From Cupriavidus lacunae (GTDB lineage: Bacteria; Pseudomonadota; Gammaproteobacteria; Burkholderiales; Burkholderiaceae): a stretch of 64,000 nt of DNA. The stretch's first letter is position 1. Every line of letters begins with the position of its first letter. The stretch lies in contig NZ_QKWJ01000004.1 of the NCBI RefSeq assembly GCF_003353055.1, forward strand, positions 230,092 through 294,091. Reading direction: 5' to 3'. Positions 34,643 through 42,591 of this stretch are shown in pieces. Position numbers and translations under genes: made by a program. Below the pieces are notes generated by a model that searched no databases, was not told the origin of the DNA, and saw only the letters and a list, made by a program, of their open reading frames with translations.

Positions 34643-35578
34643 ATGATCAATCCTGCGCATTTCGATCTCCAGTCGCTCCGCGTCTTCCTGCTGGTAGCCC
34701 AAAGCGGCGGGCTGACGCAGGCGGCGAACAAGTCCCATATGACGCTGTCGGCGCTGAGCAAGCGGATCGCCGATCTTGAGCGCACGGTGGATTGCGCGCT
34801 GTTCCTGCGCGTGCGGCGCGGGCTTGAGCTGACCCCCGCGGGCCATGAGCTGGTCCAGCATGCGCGCATGGTGCTCGACAAGGTCAACCAGATGGCGGGC
34901 GAGATGAGCGACTTCGCCATCGGCATGCGCGGACACGTGAAGATCTGGGCCAATACCTCGGCGGTGATCCAGTTTCTTCCCGGCGACCTGGCCAGCTTCC
35001 TGGCTTCCCAGCCCATGATCCGGATCAGCCTGGAAGAGCGCCTGAGCCAGGACGTGGTCGTCGCGCTGTTGTCCGGGGAAACCGATATCGGCGTCTTTGC
35101 CGACAACGTGCCGGCCTATGACGTCAGGAAGTCTGTGTATCGGCATGACCGCCTTGTCGTCCTGGTGCCTGCCGGGCATCCGCTGGCGGGACGGTCGGAA
35201 GTCTGTTTCGACGAAACGCTTGAATACGATTTCGTCGGTCTCAACCAGGGCAGTTCGCTGCTGCAGCGGCTGACCGACGCTGCCTCCGCACTGGACAAGG
35301 TCGTGCGGCTGCGAATCCAGGTCAGCAGCTTTGATGCGATCTGCCGGATGATCGAGGCGGGCCTGGGGATCGGTGTCTTGCCAGACGGCGCGGTTCGCCC
35401 GGAATTGCTTGGGGCAGGGCTGCATGCGGTCTACCTGTCCGACGCCTGGGCGTCCCGCACGCTCTGGGTGGGTGTGAGGGATGAAGCTGCGCTGCTGCCG
35501 GAGGCGGCGAAGCTGCTTGAGCATTTGCGCTCAGCGGGAACTGCTGGCGGGGGCGGCGGACCGGTGGGCGCGAATTGA
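34643..35578 (+). CDS. LysR-family transcriptional regulator
   Basis: 311 residues with HTH (LRVFLLVAQSGGLTQAANKS, MTLSALSKRIADLERTVD) and an effector domain (VKIWANTSAVIQFLPGDLAS, MIEAGLGIGVLPDGAV). The C-terminus is glycine-rich. It is divergent from the CoA-transferase operon, which is its most likely target; the inducer would be the acid or CoA ester handled there. Confidence 0.93.
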   Translation: MINPAHFDLQSLRVFLLVAQSGGLTQAANKSHMTLSALSKRIADLERTVDCALFLRVRRGLELTPAGHELVQHARMVLDKVNQMAGEMSDFAIGMRGHVKIWANTSAVIQFLPGDLASFLASQPMIRISLEERLSQDVVVALLSGETDIGVFADNVPAYDVRKSVYRHDRLVVLVPAGHPLAGRSEVCFDETLEYDFVGLNQGSSLLQRLTDAASALDKVVRLRIQVSSFDAICRMIEAGLGIGVLPDGAVRPELLGAGLHAVYLSDAWASRTLWVGVRDEAALLPEAAKLLEHLRSAGTAGGGGGPVGAN

Positions 35579-35622
35579 TCTTGCGCGTGTTGTGATGCAC
35601 GGCCCCTGGAAGGGCCGCTGAT

Positions 35623-36246
35623 TCAACCGGCCTTGCGCATGGACTGCGCAAGTTCGTCATACCCCCGTGCCTCCAGGGCGTCGGCGGCACCGATGCGATC
35701 CCGCGACTCCTTGTTCTGGCTGAGCTTGACCTTGCCCACCAGCGACGTGACGGCGATCTCGATGCCGACGATATTGCGCAGCATGCTGTCGATGAACTCC
35801 GGCGCCGAGTCCCCCATCTTCCAGGGCCTGGGCTCAGCCGCCTCGTGCCGCCGGGTCAGGCGCGCAACGAGTCGGCGAACGAAGCGCTCGTCGTCATGTA
35901 CGGTGATCGTGCCGTGCGCGTGTACCACCTCGTAGTTCCAGGTCGGCACCTGGCGGTGCGCCTCATGCTTGCTCGGGTACCAGTTGGGCGAGATATAGGC
36001 CTCGGCGCCGCGAAAGACGACCATGACCGGCGTGCCCGTGGGGCAACGCTGCCAGAGCGGGTTGGCGCGGGCCACGTGGGCTGTGAGCACGCCGTGCGTC
36101 CCTTCACCAGCGTCGAACTCGAACGGGATGTGGTCGGCATCCAGTCCGGCGCTGCCTTGCGTGACCAGCATCCCCAGCGGGTGCTCGCGGATGATGCGGC
36201 TCAGTTCCTCGGGCCGGCTTTCAGCAAAGTGGGCAGGAATGTACAT
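35623..36246 (-). CDS. PaiB-like FMN-binding protein
   Basis: 207 residues of the PaiB/FMN-binding split-barrel family (MYIPAHFAESRPEELSRIIR, HPLGMLVTQG, HVARANPLWQ, AYISPNWYPSKHE, QVPTWNYEVVHAHGTI). Bacillus PaiB was described as a negative regulator, but the fold is that of a flavin- or pyridoxine-phosphate-oxidase-like protein and its real reaction is unclear. It is divergent from a PLP-binding MocR-type regulator with an 83-bp gap, so it is a probable target. Confidence 0.9.
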   Translation of the reverse strand: MYIPAHFAESRPEELSRIIREHPLGMLVTQGSAGLDADHIPFEFDAGEGTHGVLTAHVARANPLWQRCPTGTPVMVVFRGAEAYISPNWYPSKHEAHRQVPTWNYEVVHAHGTITVHDDERFVRRLVARLTRRHEAAEPRPWKMGDSAPEFIDSMLRNIVGIEIAVTSLVGKVKLSQNKESRDRIGAADALEARGYDELAQSMRKAG

Positions 36247-36290
36247 CGTGGGGAATTGGAAGCGATGGAATGTTCGATACTCTCGCGCAC

Positions 36291-36336
36291 AACTGGCACA
36301 ATCGGAAGGTCCAGTTTTAAGGATTCTTTATGGACC
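36291..36336. promoter_or_regulatory. Candidate MocR/PdxR operator with two inverted repeats
   Basis: AACTGG (36291-36296) and CCAGTT (36311-36316) face each other across 14 bp, and GGTCCA (36309-36314) pairs with TGGACC (36331-36336) at the regulator start codon. The whole PaiB-MocR gap is only 83 bp, so these are well placed for autoregulation and control of the divergent gene. Confidence 0.4.
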
Positions 36337-37856
36337 AGTCACGCCAGCCAGCCGGTAACCGTCCCGGAGCCACGGGGGCGGGACGCCGCATCTATGACCT
36401 GCTGCGCGCCCAGATCGCCGACGGCACGCTGCCGCCGGGCGCCCGGGCGCCGTCCACGCGAGCGCTGGCGTCCGAGTTGGGGGTATCGCGTACCACCGTC
36501 ACCGCCGCCTACGAACAACTCGCGGCCGAGGGCTTCCTCGTCACGGCCCTGGGGCGGGTGGCCCGAATCGCCAGCCCATTGGTGCCGCCGGCCCCGGCCG
36601 GGGTAGCCGCAGGCCGGCGCGCCAGGTCTGCGCCATCCCTGTCCGAATTCGGACGCCGCGTGGTGGGGCTCGACATGCCTGCTCCGCCGCAGGCTGAACC
36701 GGTTCGCTTCGACTTCCTGTATGGGGCGGTAGCTTCCCGGGACTTTCCAACCCTAGCCTGGCGGCGTGCCTGCCAGGCCGAACTGCTGCATCAGCAAAAC
36801 AGCCTGTCCTACGCCCCGCCCGAAGGCGAGGCATCGCTGCGACGCGCCCTCCAGGGGTATTTGCGACGTGCCCGCGGGCTTGCCTGCGAGGCCGGGCAGA
36901 TCCTGGTGGTGCATGGCTCGCAGCAGGCCATCGACCTGTGCGCGCGGCTGCTGCTGGATGCCGGCGATGCCTTCGCCTTCGAAGACCCTGGCTACCTGAT
37001 GGCAAGGCGCTGCTTCGAAGCCACCGGCGCCAGATGCCTGGCCACGCCGGTGGACGGGCATGGCCTGGATACCGCCAGCCTTCCCGAGGACGATCGTGTC
37101 CGCCTGGTGTACGTGACGCCGTCGCACCAGTTCCCGCTGGGAGGCGTGCTGCCGATCGGCCGGCGCCTGGACCTTTTGCAATGGGCCCGGCGCCACGACG
37201 CCTGGATCATCGAGGACGACTACGACGGCGAGTTCCGTTACGGCCAGCGTCCGATCGACACACTGCGCTCGATCGATACCGACGACCGCGTGATCTATGT
37301 CGGCACCTTCTCCAAGGCGCTGTCCCCGCAACTGCGCCTCGGCTACCTGGTGCTCCCGCCTGAACTGGTACCGGTGTTCCGGCAGACGAAGCGGCTGGCC
37401 GACCGCCATGCGCCCGTGCTGGAGCAGCGCGCACTGGCGTCGCTGATTGAAAGCGGTGCCTACGAGCGCCATGTGCGCCGCATGCGCCGGGAAAACGAGC
37501 GGCGCCGGGCGGCCTTGCTGGACGGCGTTGAGCGCTACCTGCCGGGGGATGCCGAAGTCAGCGGTACGGCGGCGGGGCTGCACGTGGTGCTGTGGTTGCC
37601 GTCGCTGCGACCTGGGGATGAGCCAGCGCTGGTGGCTGCTGCGCGCAGGAAGGATGTGGGGGTGTACCCGGTATCGCCGTTGTTTGCGGGGGCTCGGTCG
37701 CATGGCCGGGGTCGGGCGGCTGGGTTGGTTCTGGGGTATGCGAGTTTGACGGTGGAGCAGATTGGGCAGGGGATGCGGATTTTGGGGGGAGTGATTGCGG
37801 CGATGAGGCGGGGCGAGCCGGCGGGGGAGGCGCTTACTGGGAGGGGAGTGCAGTGA
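36330..37856 (+). CDS. MocR/PdxR-type regulator (GntR HTH fused to aminotransferase domain)
   Basis: 508 residues. Residues about 15-85 form a GntR winged helix (RIYDLLRAQIADGTLPPGAR, ALASELGVSRTTVTAAYEQL, AEGFLVTALGRVARI). From about 120 a fold-type I aminotransferase domain follows, with the PLP lysine at residue 329 in GTFSKALSPQ, and VHGSQQAIDLCARLLLDAGD and EDDYDGEFRYGQRPI. MocR proteins sense PLP or amino compounds. The last 200 bp have G/T-rich third positions unlike the rest of the gene. It is divergent from the PaiB-like gene. Confidence 0.92.
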   Translation: MDQSRQPAGNRPGATGAGRRIYDLLRAQIADGTLPPGARAPSTRALASELGVSRTTVTAAYEQLAAEGFLVTALGRVARIASPLVPPAPAGVAAGRRARSAPSLSEFGRRVVGLDMPAPPQAEPVRFDFLYGAVASRDFPTLAWRRACQAELLHQQNSLSYAPPEGEASLRRALQGYLRRARGLACEAGQILVVHGSQQAIDLCARLLLDAGDAFAFEDPGYLMARRCFEATGARCLATPVDGHGLDTASLPEDDRVRLVYVTPSHQFPLGGVLPIGRRLDLLQWARRHDAWIIEDDYDGEFRYGQRPIDTLRSIDTDDRVIYVGTFSKALSPQLRLGYLVLPPELVPVFRQTKRLADRHAPVLEQRALASLIESGAYERHVRRMRRENERRRAALLDGVERYLPGDAEVSGTAAGLHVVLWLPSLRPGDEPALVAAARRKDVGVYPVSPLFAGARSHGRGRAAGLVLGYASLTVEQIGQGMRILGGVIAAMRRGEPAGEALTGRGVQ

Positions 37857-37984
37857 TTCCATGACGATCTCCTTTCTTGCGAAGGGAGACTAAGTCTGCA
37901 CTTCTCTGGGTGGTCGCTGCCCGACCCGAAGCAGCCAACGGCGTCCAGCGGAAGCGGACAGCCGTACCGCACACTGGCAGCGCG

Positions 37985-39103
37985 CTATTTGCCACGGGGC
38001 AAGTTTACAGAGAACACCGTTTCTGTCGCGTCGGATCGCGCGCCGATCTCGCCCCCGTGGGCCTTGGCAATCTCGCGAGCGATATACAATCCGAGCCCCA
38101 GGCTGTTGCCGGCATTTGTGTCTTGGTGTTCCGGGCCACGCTGCAGTGGATCAAAGATGCGGTCGAGGGTCGAGCGCTCAATGGCGGTGCCAGCGTTCCT
38201 CACTTCCAGCAGGACTTCCTCGCCCTCGCCGGTCACTGTCACGCGTACGGGCGCGTCTTGCGCTCCGTACTTGATTGCATTCAGGACAAGATTGCCAAGC
38301 AACTGCTGTAGACGTTGGCCATCCCAGACCCCCATGCAGTCACCGACCACGTCCAGCTCAACGTGACGGTCCGGATACACTACTCGCAACAGGTCCAACT
38401 CATCGGCAAACAACTGGGCCAGGTCGATTTTGGTCGGCGCGATATTGATACCCAAACCCAGTCTGGTTCGATTGAAATCAACCATATCGTCCAGCAGGGC
38501 CTGCATGCGAGCGCCGCTTCTGATCAAGCGTGACGCGGCCCCCGACACTTTTTCACCGGCGTTCAGCGCCGCCAGATACGACGCCGTGATCTGGATGGCC
38601 TGGAGTGGACTGCGCATGTCGTGCCCCAACATTCCGAGGAACAGATTACGGGCCAGGTCTACCTGCATGCTGAAAAAGCCGATCGATTCGGCGACTGCCT
38701 GATCGATGGCCTCGTTGAAGCGGACCATGTCATCCACGTGATGAGCATCGGGCTCGCACTCGTCCATCCACAGTCGAAGTACGCTGGCGCGCAAGGCACG
38801 GTATTCGGCAACCATCTGGTTGATGTCAAAGCCGCTTCGCGCGCGCAGGAGGGCGTGCGTTTGCGCGGCTGTCTCAGGGGCTCCGGCCAGTTTGGGCGCG
38901 TGCCCCACAGACTTTTCGAATTGGTCCTCCCTGCTTTCGGGAGTAGACAGATCCTTTGCCACGGCCTCCAGAATCTGCTGCGCATGGTCCCGCAAGGCCA
39001 GCGATTTCATGTCTGTCGATGCCGGCAGCAGGGTGCGCGCAAATGCCTCCCATTGCAACAGAATGGCATCCATGTGGTCGAGGATAAAGTCGGCTAATCG
39101 CAT
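37985..39103 (-). CDS. Soluble sensor histidine kinase with RsbRD-type N-terminus
   Basis: 372 residues with no membrane segment. Residues 1-140 resemble the helical RsbRD_N/RsbU-type sensor region (ILDHMDAILLQWEAFARTLL; RSGFDINQMVAEYRALRASV). Kinase motifs: phospho-acceptor His161 in GMLGHDMRSPLQAI, N-box LGNLVLNAIKYGAQ, G-boxes in NSLGLGLYIAREIAKAHGGE. It would phosphorylate a response regulator. ATG 39103 is chosen (GGGGGAAAAC upstream). The only nearby response regulator is a truncated stub starting at 39230 on the opposite strand. Confidence 0.9.
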   Translation of the reverse strand: MRLADFILDHMDAILLQWEAFARTLLPASTDMKSLALRDHAQQILEAVAKDLSTPESREDQFEKSVGHAPKLAGAPETAAQTHALLRARSGFDINQMVAEYRALRASVLRLWMDECEPDAHHVDDMVRFNEAIDQAVAESIGFFSMQVDLARNLFLGMLGHDMRSPLQAIQITASYLAALNAGEKVSGAASRLIRSGARMQALLDDMVDFNRTRLGLGINIAPTKIDLAQLFADELDLLRVVYPDRHVELDVVGDCMGVWDGQRLQQLLGNLVLNAIKYGAQDAPVRVTVTGEGEEVLLEVRNAGTAIERSTLDRIFDPLQRGPEHQDTNAGNSLGLGLYIAREIAKAHGGEIGARSDATETVFSVNLPRGK

Positions 39104-39229
39104 GTTTTCCCCCGCGTCGGAAAGAATCTCGCATAACGCATTCTTGCGGAACCCACGCCTGTAAGCAATCTTGCTACACGTACTCTTCGGGTCCATCAAT
39201 TGCCGATTGTAAGACAATCGAAGAACCTA

Positions 39230-39454
39230 ATGCCTACCCGGAACGCCATACGCCTGCTCATCGCGGACGACGACCCGAACATGTTGGCAGCGTACGTGTT
39301 GTTCTTGGACGCTCGGATAAAAGGCGGTGGCCCCCAGACATGCCTGTGGGGCCGCCGGCGTCGACTCGACGGCAAGAAAGGATCACAGCGGCCTGGGGGA
39401 GTACAGCGCGCTTTGGAATTCGGGCACGTACTCGTACTTAAGCATCTTGCCTAG
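39230..39454 (+). pseudogene. Response-regulator receiver remnant (3' truncated)
   Basis: ATG 39230 opens with AIRLLIADDDPNMLAAYVLF, the first strand and helix of a CheY-like receiver with the acidic cluster DDD. Homology stops after about 30 residues (LFLDARIKGG). The rest of the open frame, to 39454, is the opposite strand of the end of the decarboxylase-like gene. The phosphorylatable Asp and the whole output domain are missing. It faces away from the histidine kinase, 126 bp apart, so it is probably what remains of its partner. Confidence 0.6.
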
Positions 39455-40369
39455 CTTCAGGGACTTAATGAACGTCGATAAACTTCCTTCGGTCAGACTG
39501 AGGTTCACCGCCTCCGCACTTGTGCTGGAGGCATGACTGAGCTGACGGGAAGTTGCATAACCAGTGGTTAATCGCCCTTGCTGATCGACATTTGTAAAGC
39601 TATTGGTCACCATGGAGACCTTGTTTGAAAGGTCGTCCAGCTTCCTGGCTTCGATGGTGACATCGACCTTGCCCGTCTCGCTGTCAGAGATCTCGACGAT
39701 AACCGACTTGTCGGTTTCGCGGTAGTTAATGCCCGTCAGCCATTTGGGCAGATTGTAGCCAACGACACCCCGTACCCTGGCGAGCTCGGTATTTACCGGA
39801 AGCTTCAGTACGTAGCCCCAGAAGTCGTTCGACATCGCCTGACTCATCAAGGTCAGCGGTCCAAGACTGGAGCTACCAGGCCGATTCGTGATGACGGAGA
39901 GACCAATCTCGTTGTAGCTGTCGTTGTCGCAATAGTGATATGCGTAGGCGGTGAGTGCGACAAGGCCTCTGCCCGGCCAGACCTGAAGCGGTTGAACCTT
40001 CTCCAGCACTTGGGCAGGCATCAATTCCCGCAGCTTGTCCAAGTCGGCGGTGAAGATGGCCGTCACCCTGCTGTTCTTGTAGTAGAAGTTTGGCGAATAG
40101 GATTCAAAGCCAATATCTACCCGCTCTTTCTTGAGTTCCCTGAACCAACTCAAGTCAATGTCTGGAGCTTCGGCCTCAATGACGGAAAGCGGAGGATTCG
40201 AGCGATAGCGGTCATACAGCCCGCCTTTGACCACGGGGAGCTGATGGCCAGCGAGGTTGATTGTTGTGCTTTCGGATTGCATAGATTTCGATGTGCCATC
40301 GGCCCATGAGGGATTCAAGACGGTGCTCAGGATTACACCTGCTGTAGCTGCAAGATTTCTGATTTTCAT
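39383..40369 (-). CDS. Exported acetoacetate decarboxylase family protein
   Basis: 328 residues with an N-terminal signal peptide (MKIRNLAATAGVILSTVLNP, cut near WADG). The ADC-like fold is indicated by VTAIFTADLDKLRELMPAQV, VALTAYAYHYCDNDSYNEIG, YVLKLPVNTELARVRGVVG and the NLPKWLTG segment, where the Schiff-base lysine of true decarboxylases is expected. Export and sequence divergence argue for a related activity rather than classical acetoacetate decarboxylation. Composition looks lower in GC than neighbours, hinting at separate ancestry. It is the last gene downstream of the OYE homologue and the PfpI fragment on the minus strand. Confidence 0.75.
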   Translation of the reverse strand: MKIRNLAATAGVILSTVLNPSWADGTSKSMQSESTTINLAGHQLPVVKGGLYDRYRSNPPLSVIEAEAPDIDLSWFRELKKERVDIGFESYSPNFYYKNSRVTAIFTADLDKLRELMPAQVLEKVQPLQVWPGRGLVALTAYAYHYCDNDSYNEIGLSVITNRPGSSSLGPLTLMSQAMSNDFWGYVLKLPVNTELARVRGVVGYNLPKWLTGINYRETDKSVIVEISDSETGKVDVTIEARKLDDLSNKVSMVTNSFTNVDQQGRLTTGYATSRQLSHASSTSAEAVNLSLTEGSLSTFIKSLKLGKMLKYEYVPEFQSALYSPRPL

Positions 40370-40441
40370 ATTGACGATGGGTGACTAAGTTGAGATAGGC
40401 CCGCACGGCGTGTTGGGATGAGTACGGGCCGAAGGCAAGAC

Positions 40442-40648
40442 CTACTTGGCTTCAGTCTCGGTCTGCGGGTGCTGCTGCAGCAGCGACAGCACCTGCCTTG
40501 CCACAGCCTCGCTCGACTGAGGGTTCTGCCCCGTGACAAGACGTCCATCGGTGACAACATAGGAGGTGAAGGGCAGGAACGCCTTCTCGTACTTCGCCCC
40601 AGCATCCACCATGGCGTCCTGCAGATAGAACGGACTTGTTGTCTGGCC
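40442..40648 (-). pseudogene. DJ-1/PfpI family fragment (5' truncated)
   Basis: About 65 residues matching the C-terminal end of type 1 glutamine-amidotransferase-like DJ-1/PfpI proteins: SPFYLQDAMVDAGAKYEKAF, SYVVTDGRLVTGQNPQSSEA, ARQVLSLLQQHP. The first two-thirds of the gene, including the nucleophile cysteine, are absent. The frame continues upstream only as the opposite frame of the oxidoreductase gene end. A deletion has joined the two within a few bases of the oxidoreductase stop (40651). Confidence 0.7.
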
Positions 40649-40650
40649 TG

Positions 40651-41886
40651 TCAGGCATGGACGCGCTGAGCCATCCAGCGCCGGTATTGGCGGACGCGGC
40701 ATGCGTTGGACAGCTGCTGCAGGATCAGCGCGCGCAGCGGTGACACCTTGGGATCCGTGGCCTTGCCTCGGCTGAGCTTGCGCAGTTGAAACTTGACTGC
40801 CGCCATGTTGGCCAATGAGGTCAGCGGCTTGTTCTTCCAACTGATCGGCAGCAACGCAGGCGCACTGTCTTTGCCGGCACGCCAGTCGCGCGGCAGATTG
40901 GGGTCGATGGCCAGGGCGGTACCGATGCCAACCATGTCCACGCCGCTCTTGACCACTTGCTCGGCCACCGGCCGACGGCGGATGCCGCCTGTGACCATCA
41001 CTGGCATCTTCGCCACCGCGCGGATGTCGCGGGCGAACTCGACAAAGTAGGCCTCACGGGCGAGCGTGCTGCCGTCGCGGGCTTCACCCTGCATGGCCGG
41101 GGCCTCATAGCTCCCTCCCGACAACTCGACCAGGTCAACCGCCAGTTCGTTGAGCATCTTCACCACCTGGCGGGCGTCATCCGCGCTGAAGCCGCCACGC
41201 TGGAAGTCGGCAGAGTTCAGCTTGACGGCAACTGCGAATCCGGGAGAAACCACGGCGCGTACGGCCTTGACGATCTCAAAGAGCAGGCGAGCGCGGTTCT
41301 CCAGCGGGCCACCCCACGCATCTGTTCTCTGGTTGCTCAACGGCGAGAGGAACTGGCTCAGCAGATAGCCGTGCGCCGCGTGAATTTCGACGCCCGTGAA
41401 TCCTGCCTGTTCCCCCAACTGCGCCGTACGGGCAAAGCGCTGGATCACGTCCTCGATAACCTCCTGCGTCATCGCCTGCGGCGTGTTGAAGTGCCTGGAC
41501 ATGTTGCCCAGGTTCATTGACACAGCGGAGGGAGCCCAAGTGGGCTGCCCCAGATTGGCAGGCATCTGGCGGCCGGGATGGTTGATTTGCAGCCAGAACT
41601 GCGCCCCCTTGGATCGGCCGACCCGTGCCCAGCGCTTGAACCGGTCCAGGTGCCTGGCGTCTTCCAGCACGACGCCGCCGGGCCCCGTCATGGCACGGCT
41701 GTCCACCATCACATTGCCGGTCATCAGCAGGCCGGCACCCCCCTCTGCCCAGGCCTTGTACAGGCGCATCAGCGCCTCGGAGGGCGCGTGGTCAGCGTCC
41801 GCCATGTTCTCTTCCATGGCGGCTTTGGCGATGCGGTTCGGAACGCTTGAACCGTTACGAAGAATCAACTTGTCGAACACGTTCAT
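40651..41886 (-). CDS. NADH:flavin oxidoreductase (old yellow enzyme family)
   Basis: 411 residues of the FMN-containing OYE-like TIM barrel: PNRIAKAAMEENMADADHAP, AQFWLQINHPGRQMPANLGQ, GFTGVEIHAAHGYLLSQFLS, PLSNQRTDAWGG, KLNSADFQRGGF and PVMVTGGIRRRPVAEQVV. It would reduce activated alkenes such as enones with NAD(P)H; no iron-sulfur cysteine set or C-terminal reductase domain is present. A MerR-type promoter with a 19-bp spacer lies 27-58 bp upstream, implying induction by the MerR protein encoded at 44010. Confidence 0.92.
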   Translation of the reverse strand: MNVFDKLILRNGSSVPNRIAKAAMEENMADADHAPSEALMRLYKAWAEGGAGLLMTGNVMVDSRAMTGPGGVVLEDARHLDRFKRWARVGRSKGAQFWLQINHPGRQMPANLGQPTWAPSAVSMNLGNMSRHFNTPQAMTQEVIEDVIQRFARTAQLGEQAGFTGVEIHAAHGYLLSQFLSPLSNQRTDAWGGPLENRARLLFEIVKAVRAVVSPGFAVAVKLNSADFQRGGFSADDARQVVKMLNELAVDLVELSGGSYEAPAMQGEARDGSTLAREAYFVEFARDIRAVAKMPVMVTGGIRRRPVAEQVVKSGVDMVGIGTALAIDPNLPRDWRAGKDSAPALLPISWKNKPLTSLANMAAVKFQLRKLSRGKATDPKVSPLRALILQQLSNACRVRQYRRWMAQRVHA

Positions 41887-41912
41887 GGGGTCACCTCGTT
41901 TGATCGTGGCTC

Positions 41913-41944
41913 GACTTTAAGGTTGAAGTCAACTTTAATGTCAA
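41913..41944 (-). promoter_or_regulatory. MerR-type promoter of the OYE operon
   Basis: On the minus strand TTGACA and TAAAGT are 19 bp apart, the stretched spacer typical of MerR-activated promoters. The spacer holds the dyad TTAAAGTTGA-CT-TCAACCTTAA. The 32-bp block matches the promoter at 42386-42417 at 26 positions. Confidence 0.75.
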
Positions 41945-42385
41945 GACCCTTTATGAGGTGAGCGGCGCCGTGCATGGCAGCGAGACGTGGACGCCGAACG
42001 GCGGCTATTGCAGCCCGAGGCCCTCTTCGCGGTGACGGTACCTGTTAGATGAAAAAGGCTCGCCACAAATCGTGGCGAGCAGGACTAGGAGCATCGAGAA
42101 CAGGCCTGCGGATATGCCGTGCTCTGACAGGACGAAGTGGGTGCTGGACCGCCTCCGCGAAGAAGGGGCCGTCGTGCCAGTTCGGGGTAAGACCCGTCGC
42201 CCCATAGCGAGCTGATCCCGGAACGTGCCGGGAAGCGCCGGGAACTGCTGGCGCAAGTGTCTCTCAATGTGTCGGAACGTCTACTTCGGTTCCGATCCCT
42301 TCAATATCCGGGTTGCCAGCGACGCCAGTGGAGACCCACGAGGTGGCCGGAATGAGACCAACCTGAGCTATCCGCATCTGGATGC
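41945..42385. other. Divergent gap without a recognised gene
   Basis: About 440 bp between the two MerR-type promoters. It holds a minus-strand terminator at 42052-42080 and short frames on both strands without recognisable homology. One plus-strand stretch near 42115-42215 (TKWVLDRLREEGAVVPVRGK) looks peptide-like and could be a decayed gene, but this is weak. Confidence 0.5.
42052..42080 (-). terminator. Rho-independent terminator (minus strand) in the divergent gap
   Basis: GCTCGCCAC (42058-42066) pairs perfectly with GTGGCGAGC (42072-42080) around a 5-nt loop. On the minus strand the stem is followed by CTTTTT. It would stop transcripts entering the OYE promoter from the right, although no minus-strand gene is left upstream of it. 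Confidence 0.7.
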
Positions 42386-42417
42386 TTGACCTTGAAGTTG
42401 CGTTTAACCTTAAAGTG
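42386..42417 (+). promoter_or_regulatory. MerR-type promoter of the reductase/MerR/hydroxylase operon
   Basis: TTGACC (42386-42391) and TAAAGT (42411-42416) are 19 bp apart. The spacer dyad AAGTTG...TTAACCTT is nearly the same as at 41913-41944 on the other strand. The leader to the gene at 42592 is about 170 nt. Confidence 0.75.
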
Positions 42418-42591
42418 CTGGCTGTCGGCCGTTAATCGGCATGCCTCGGGCACTGCGTACCGGCTCAATCATCGAGAAAGCTCAATGAACATGGGTAGGC
42501 GGTTTACACAGATCGAATTCCAACCGCTGGAAGGTGAGCCGGAAGGCTTGAATTCCAGCCCCTCGGCAATCAGCGCCGCAAGGAAACGCCC

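Noticed and set aside
42005..42256. 83-codon minus-strand frame in the divergent gap
   Set aside because: It reads through the terminator hairpin and lacks homology or a ribosome-binding site.
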